From the NCBI GenBank assembly GCA_021774695.1, contig JAJFIU010000024.1:1-39528 (forward strand): a stretch of 39,528 bases of DNA, in the 5' to 3' direction. The notes under the pieces were generated by a model. That model was not told the DNA's origin and made no database searches. It saw nothing but the letters and a program-made list of their open reading frames with translations. The stretch comes from Alphaproteobacteria bacterium. Its GTDB lineage: Bacteria; Pseudomonadota; Alphaproteobacteria; Sphingomonadales; Kordiimonadaceae. This document shows, piece by piece, positions 35,583 to 39,528 of the stretch. Position numbers and translations under genes: made by a program. Each line of letters starts with the position of its first letter. Position 1 is the stretch's first letter.

Positions 35583-36581
35583 ATGGCAAAATGTTTTGAG
35601 CTAAGCCGCAGACAGTTGATGACCGGCACAGCTATGTTGGCTGCGACCATTCCGCTTGCCAAGGTTGGTGCGCAAACAGCCACAACTGATACTGATTTGA
35701 CAGGAAAATCGGTTCTTATCACAGGCTGTTCTTCAGGGTTTGGCCGGTTGGGGGCGGAATATTATGCCCGTCTCGGCGCCAAAGTATTTGCAACCATGCG
35801 CAATTTACCGCGCCCCGAAGCCGACGCGCTTGCCGCCCTCGCCAAGGCCGAGCAGCTGGATATCGAAGTGATAGAAATTGATGTCTTGTCTGAGGAACAG
35901 ATTGCAGCCGGTGTTGAAAAAGCGCAGGCCTTATCAGGTGGTGCGATCGATGTGTTGATCAATAATGCAGGCATTGGCATTACCGGGCCGGTTGAAGTGC
36001 AGGACATGGAAGCCACGCAGTTGGCGTTTGATACCAACGTGTTTGGCTGTCAGCGAATGATCCGGGCGGTGTTGCCGGGTATGAGGGCGGCAGGAAGAGG
36101 CCAGATATTTTCCATGTCGTCTCAAATAGGCAGGCTTGTTGTGCCGGGTGCCGGGCACTACCCCGCAACCAAATTTGCATTGGAGGCCCTCAGCGAGCAA
36201 ATGGCGTATGAGCTTGTACCGCTAGGGGTTGATGTCACCATCATCCAACCCGGAGGCTATCCGACAAAAATATGGGTTAACCGAAACCGCTACACCGCTG
36301 ATTTGAAGGCGCGAACTGCACCAGAGACACTTTCATCTTACGGCCCCTTGGCGGCTGGAATGGGCGAAGAAGACGGAACCCGCCGTTCCACTGACTCCAT
36401 GGATGTGCCGCGTGCTATTGCTGAAATTATGGCAATGCCGGCTGGTAAGCGGCCACTACGCAAAGCCGTGCACCCTACATTTAGGCCACAAGAGGCAGTG
36501 AACAATTTTATGGCAGAAGCACAGTTGAAGTTCCTGGGCAACTCACCGTATGGGCCCTGGATTCGTGCTGTGCAGGATTAA
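35583..36581 (+). CDS. Short-chain dehydrogenase with a Tat-type signal peptide
   Basis: The protein has 332 aa. The N-terminus carries a twin-arginine motif SRRQLM (residues 8-13), a hydrophobic stretch and VGAQTATT. The Rossmann SDR core follows: TGCSSGFGR cofactor loop, NNAGIGITGPVE, catalytic Ser in FSMSSQIG and the YPATK motif. It is therefore an active-looking classical SDR apparently destined for export. AGGAG precedes the start. It is divergent from the monooxygenase gene. SDRs are normally cytoplasmic, since they need NAD(P)H. An alternative is that the N-terminal stretch is not cleaved and only looks like a Tat signal. Confidence 0.85.
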   Translation: MAKCFELSRRQLMTGTAMLAATIPLAKVGAQTATTDTDLTGKSVLITGCSSGFGRLGAEYYARLGAKVFATMRNLPRPEADALAALAKAEQLDIEVIEIDVLSEEQIAAGVEKAQALSGGAIDVLINNAGIGITGPVEVQDMEATQLAFDTNVFGCQRMIRAVLPGMRAAGRGQIFSMSSQIGRLVVPGAGHYPATKFALEALSEQMAYELVPLGVDVTIIQPGGYPTKIWVNRNRYTADLKARTAPETLSSYGPLAAGMGEEDGTRRSTDSMDVPRAIAEIMAMPAGKRPLRKAVHPTFRPQEAVNNFMAEAQLKFLGNSPYGPWIRAVQD

Positions 36582-36593
36582 ACTGTTGGTGCA

Positions 36594-37262
36594 TTAGGTG
36601 CAGGCATGCGCAGCGGCCAGTTCGGCCATTTCAGCTGCATAATGCTGGTCAACTGGTGAAAACTCACCGGTTTTTTCGTCGTAGGCCAACACGCCGCCTG
36701 ATTTGATATCGTAAACCCAGCCGTGCAGTTGCAGATCGCCGATCGCAAGGCGCGTTGCGACCGTTGGGTGGGTGCGCAGATGGTTGAGTTGTAAAATAAC
36801 ATTCTGCCGCAGCAGCATACTCATTTTTTCTTCCGGCGTCAGGTCCGCGCCGAGATGCTTAACTATATCTACAGCTGCCTTTGAAAACCCGAGCCATTCT
36901 TTAATGTGCGGCAAGTTTTCCAGGCCTTCTGGGCTGCTCATGGCGCCTTTCATGGCACCGCATTCGGTATGGCCGCAAATAACAATGTGCGGCACGTTCA
37001 GCGCGGCCGTTGCAAATTCAATAGAAGCCGTCATGGCGCCGGTATTATTTGTGTGCGGCGGAACAATGTTGCCAGCGTTTCTGCAGATGAACAGTTCACC
37101 GGGCTCAGTTTGAGTGAGCATCGCGGTTTCCACACGCGAATCCGAGCAAGTTATGAACAAGGCCTCAGGTGATTGGCCTTCTGCAAGTTTTTCAAAGAAT
37201 TCCTTTTTTGAGGGATACACGTCTCGCTGAAACTTCACTACACCGGCAGCAAAATTTGGCAT
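36594..37262 (-). CDS. Beta-class carbonic anhydrase
   Basis: 222 aa, taking the ATG at 37262 (AAAGGA 9 bases upstream); ATG 37268 and a TTG at 37292 are also in frame. Zinc ligands are Cys39 in CSDSR (with Asp41 and Arg43), His98 and Cys101 in GHTECGAMKG. The protein interconverts CO2 and bicarbonate, giving bicarbonate for carboxylases and pH balance. It ends 12 bases from the convergent SDR gene. Confidence 0.93.
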   Translation of the reverse strand: MPNFAAGVVKFQRDVYPSKKEFFEKLAEGQSPEALFITCSDSRVETAMLTQTEPGELFICRNAGNIVPPHTNNTGAMTASIEFATAALNVPHIVICGHTECGAMKGAMSSPEGLENLPHIKEWLGFSKAAVDIVKHLGADLTPEEKMSMLLRQNVILQLNHLRTHPTVATRLAIGDLQLHGWVYDIKSGGVLAYDEKTGEFSPVDQHYAAEMAELAAAHACT

Positions 37263-37417
37263 TTCCATTGTCCTTTTTTTATCGAGCCTCAAAAGTAACT
37301 TGAGCCCGAACGAGTATACATGACGCCAATATTACAATTTCCTCAATGGGTGGCAATATGGCTTGTTACGAAATATTGGTCATATTTACAGTCAATTCAA
37401 AAAGAGATTGTCGATCT

Positions 37418-38197
37418 TTAGAATGTCCCGGGATACAGCCCGCCGTCCATCAGGATATTTTGGGCGGTTATGTAAGCGGCCTGCTGGCTGCACAGGAAGG
37501 CACAGGTTGCACCGAATTCATCAGGAATTCCGGGGCGTTTGGCGGGCAATCGCTCGAAGAAGGCATCGCTGAATTGGTCTAAATCAGCGCCTGTTGCATC
37601 TGACTTGGCCTTGAGCACGCCGCGCATCCGGTCGGTGTCAATGAAACCGGGCAGCAAATTATTGATGGTAACATTGTGCTGCGCCGGTTCGCGCGCGATG
37701 CCAGCAATAAATCCGGTTAGGCCAGCACGTGCGCCGTTGGAAAGGCCCAGTTCGGCCTGCGGCAACTTTACTGCCACGCTGGTAATGTTGACAATTCTGC
37801 CAAACTTGCGCTCCACCATGCCGTCGAGGGTGCGGCGGATCATGTCGATGGCACTGAACATGTTGGCGTTAACTGCATCAAACCATTCCTGCTGGCCCCA
37901 ATCACGAAAATTTCCCGGAGGTGGGCCGCCCGCGTTGTTCACCAGAATGTCGGGCGTGGGGCACGCCTTTAGCAAGGCATCGCGGCCTTCTGGCGTGGTA
38001 ACATCTGCAACCACGGTATGCACGCCGGCGCTACTTATGGCGGCGATCTCTTGTCTCGCGGCCTCAAGTGTTTCCTTTGTTCTGGCGCTTAGCCACACAT
38101 GTACGCCTTCTTCGGCGAGGGCTTTTGCACATGCTTTGCCCAACCCCTTGCTAGAAGCACAGATGATAGCGGATTTGCCTTTGAGTTTAAAATCCAT
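37418..38197 (-). CDS. SDR-family protein with atypical active site
   Basis: The product has 259 aa. The cofactor-binding region is normal (CASSKGLGKACAKAL, NNAGGPPPG). The catalytic Ser is kept in VNITSVA. However, the Tyr expected 13 residues later and the Lys four residues beyond are replaced by Ser and Arg in LSNGARAGLTGF. The same SNGAR variant occurs in a recognisable side branch of SDRs annotated as 3-oxoacyl-ACP reductase-like. Activity is therefore uncertain and may use another mechanism. GGGGAA lies upstream of the ATG. Confidence 0.85.
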   Translation of the reverse strand: MDFKLKGKSAIICASSKGLGKACAKALAEEGVHVWLSARTKETLEAARQEIAAISSAGVHTVVADVTTPEGRDALLKACPTPDILVNNAGGPPPGNFRDWGQQEWFDAVNANMFSAIDMIRRTLDGMVERKFGRIVNITSVAVKLPQAELGLSNGARAGLTGFIAGIAREPAQHNVTINNLLPGFIDTDRMRGVLKAKSDATGADLDQFSDAFFERLPAKRPGIPDEFGATCAFLCSQQAAYITAQNILMDGGLYPGTF

Positions 38198-38345
38198 GGT
38201 AATTCCCCGGTTAATCGTGGACTAAATATTCTTAAACGTCAGTTTACAGTTTCGATCTTGTATTCAGGCTCAATGCTAGCTTACTTTAGAGCTATCAATA
38301 AGAACGTAACAGAGTTTGTTTCGCCCTTCAGTTAGAGCCGTGTAA

Positions 38346-38774
38346 ATGCTTGATGATTTAGACAAAAAAATTCTGGCGATTTTGGAAAAAAATGCCCGTG
38401 AACCGCTTAGTCAAATAGCCAAGCGTATCAATCGTTCGCGGTCGGCAGTGCAGGCTCGGGTTGATAAGCTTGAGAAAAGCGGGGAGATAGCTGCCTACAC
38501 CATTCGCCGGGCCGCCGGTGAACATCAGGGTGTATGCGCCATGGTAACCGTTTACTTGCACAAGCGTCTTGAACCTGGTTCGGTTGTGGCACTGTTGAAC
38601 AAGTTTCCCGAAGTAAACCATTGTCACCGTATCAGCGGTGATGCGGATCTGTTGATTGAACTGGCCAACGGGCCGCACGACCGAATTCAGGAGATATGTA
38701 AAATTCTGTGGGACCACGAAAATGTTCGCCTCACTGAAACAGTGTTTGTGATGGATACGGTGGCGGGTAACTAA
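38346..38774 (+). CDS. Lrp/AsnC-family transcriptional regulator
   Basis: The regulator has 142 aa. The N-terminal helix-turn-helix (LDDLDKKILAILEKNAREPL ... RINRSRSAVQARVDKLEKSG) is followed by the RAM ligand-binding domain (VTVYLHKRLEPGSVVALLNK; CHRISGDADLLIELA). These proteins bind amino acids and regulate amino-acid metabolism genes. It converges with a branched-chain aminotransferase gene (13 bases between stops), a plausible target. Confidence 0.92.
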   Translation: MLDDLDKKILAILEKNAREPLSQIAKRINRSRSAVQARVDKLEKSGEIAAYTIRRAAGEHQGVCAMVTVYLHKRLEPGSVVALLNKFPEVNHCHRISGDADLLIELANGPHDRIQEICKILWDHENVRLTETVFVMDTVAGN

Positions 38775-38787
38775 ACAAGAGGTTGGG

Positions 38788-39528
38788 TTAGTTTAGACGA
38801 GTTTGTAGTTGGCTGGCCTCGTCTGCCACTACGGTCCATCCAAACGGGTCATCCGACCGTCCTTCCTGAATATCCAGCAGTATTTTTTTAAGTTTAGCCG
38901 CCATTTTATTCACGTCGCGCAGGGCAAGTTTGCGGCCGTTTTCTTCGCCAATTTCGGATATTGGACATATGATTGCTGCCGTGCCGCAGGCAAACATCTC
39001 GCTGCAGGAACCATTTTCAACACCTTCTAGAATTTCCGCTATCGGCATAGTTCTCTCAATAACGCGAATGCCAATGCTACCTGCGATATCAATAATTGAA
39101 GCGCGTGTAATGCCGGGTAAAATAGTACCACTTAGCGAAGGCGTATGCAGTTCGCCGTTGATGACGGCCATGAAATTCATGCCCGACAATTCTTCTATAT
39201 CGGTATGTGTTGCTGCATCCAACCAAAGCGGTTGATCATATCCGCCTGCGATACTTCTTCGGGTTGCCAGCAAAGAACCGGCATAGTTGCCGCCAACTTT
39301 CTCGGCGCCTGTGCCGCCCTTGGCAGCGCGCGAGTGAGTGCGCTCGATCATCACTTTGATTGGGTCGCTGTAATAGGCATCGGACGGACTTGCCAACAGC
39401 AGAAAACAGAAACGCTCGGAGCTTTTCACAGCAAACGTATGGTCCAACCCCAGAAGTGTTGGCCTGAGATACAATGACTGGCCAGAACCGCCGGGAATGA
39501 AGCGGGCGAAAGCGGTTGTCAGTTGGCT
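38788..39528 (-). CDS. ilvE: Branched-chain amino acid aminotransferase (class IV), N-terminus outside window
   Basis: The frame stays open to the right edge, so at least 246 C-terminal residues are visible (a TTG at 39474 is internal, not the start). It has the PLP-Lys region TGAEKVGGNYAGSL, then QPLWLDAATHTDIEELSGMN, SGTILPGITRASIIDIAG and the C-terminal FACGTAAIICPISEIG. This is the BCAT pattern (IlvE/BCAT type II). It makes or degrades Val, Leu and Ile with 2-oxoglutarate. The Lrp/AsnC gene on the other strand may regulate it. Confidence 0.92.
   Translation of the reverse strand, partial: SQLTTAFARFIPGGSGQSLYLRPTLLGLDHTFAVKSSERFCFLLLASPSDAYYSDPIKVMIERTHSRAAKGGTGAEKVGGNYAGSLLATRRSIAGGYDQPLWLDAATHTDIEELSGMNFMAVINGELHTPSLSGTILPGITRASIIDIAGSIGIRVIERTMPIAEILEGVENGSCSEMFACGTAAIICPISEIGEENGRKLALRDVNKMAAKLKKILLDIQEGRSDDPFGWTVVADEASQLQTRLN

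Overview
The window looks like an accessory region of a Gram-negative alphaproteobacterium. It has moderate GC content, several TonB-dependent receptors, a FecI/FecR surface-signalling set, an HME-RND metal pump and alphaproteobacterial-type PAS and carbonic anhydrase genes. The order or genus cannot be fixed from the sequence; a Kordiimonadales- or Sphingomonadales-like host is only a guess.

Left flank (1-4100): the C-terminal end of a TonB-dependent receptor with a strong terminator, a TPR plus aspartyl/asparaginyl beta-hydroxylase gene, a decayed recQ tail, a PAS_5-like gene and an IS3-type transposase scrap. Middle (about 4140-32077): four gene blocks separated by degenerate direct repeats, all in the + orientation. 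Each repeat carries an AT-rich arm and/or the 3' half of a tRNA-fMet(CAU) gene (anticodon arm, T arm, acceptor end, CCA). The blocks are: (1) ECF sigma factor / FecR / STN-TonB receptor / small ORF / RTX protein, plus RTX and DUF4440 remnants; (2) a putative RiPP locus with two sensor kinases; (3) a czcCBA-type metal efflux operon with a His-rich leader gene; (4) one membrane-anchored alpha/beta hydrolase. Right flank (32160-39528): an ordinary metabolic set of acyl-CoA synthetase, EthA-like Baeyer-Villiger monooxygenase, Tat-signal SDR, beta-carbonic anhydrase, a second SDR, an Lrp/AsnC regulator and a branched-chain aminotransferase cut by the window end.

The most interesting content is block 2. 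An aminoglycoside-phosphotransferase-fold kinase overlaps by 4 nt a HopA1-family protein. That pair is the dehydration machinery of class V lanthipeptides and thioamitides (phosphorylate Ser/Thr, then eliminate). Nearby are a B12-binding radical SAM enzyme with a Cx7CxxC motif (RiPP C-methyltransferase type), an 89-aa candidate precursor directly downstream of it, a leaderless S8 protease, a propeller-type sensor kinase in tandem with the protease, and a hybrid kinase. I see no YcaO, TfuA, LanC or transporter. This combination suggests an undescribed type of dehydrated, C-methylated peptide in a Gram-negative host. The precursor assignment is the weakest link.

The second notable feature is the repeat family itself. 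It resembles the scars of repeated site-specific integration into a tRNA gene. In most copies the T loop is expanded by mini-hairpins of the GC-loop-GC type, with compensatory changes in the closing base pair. No integrase and no complete tRNA gene lie in the window.
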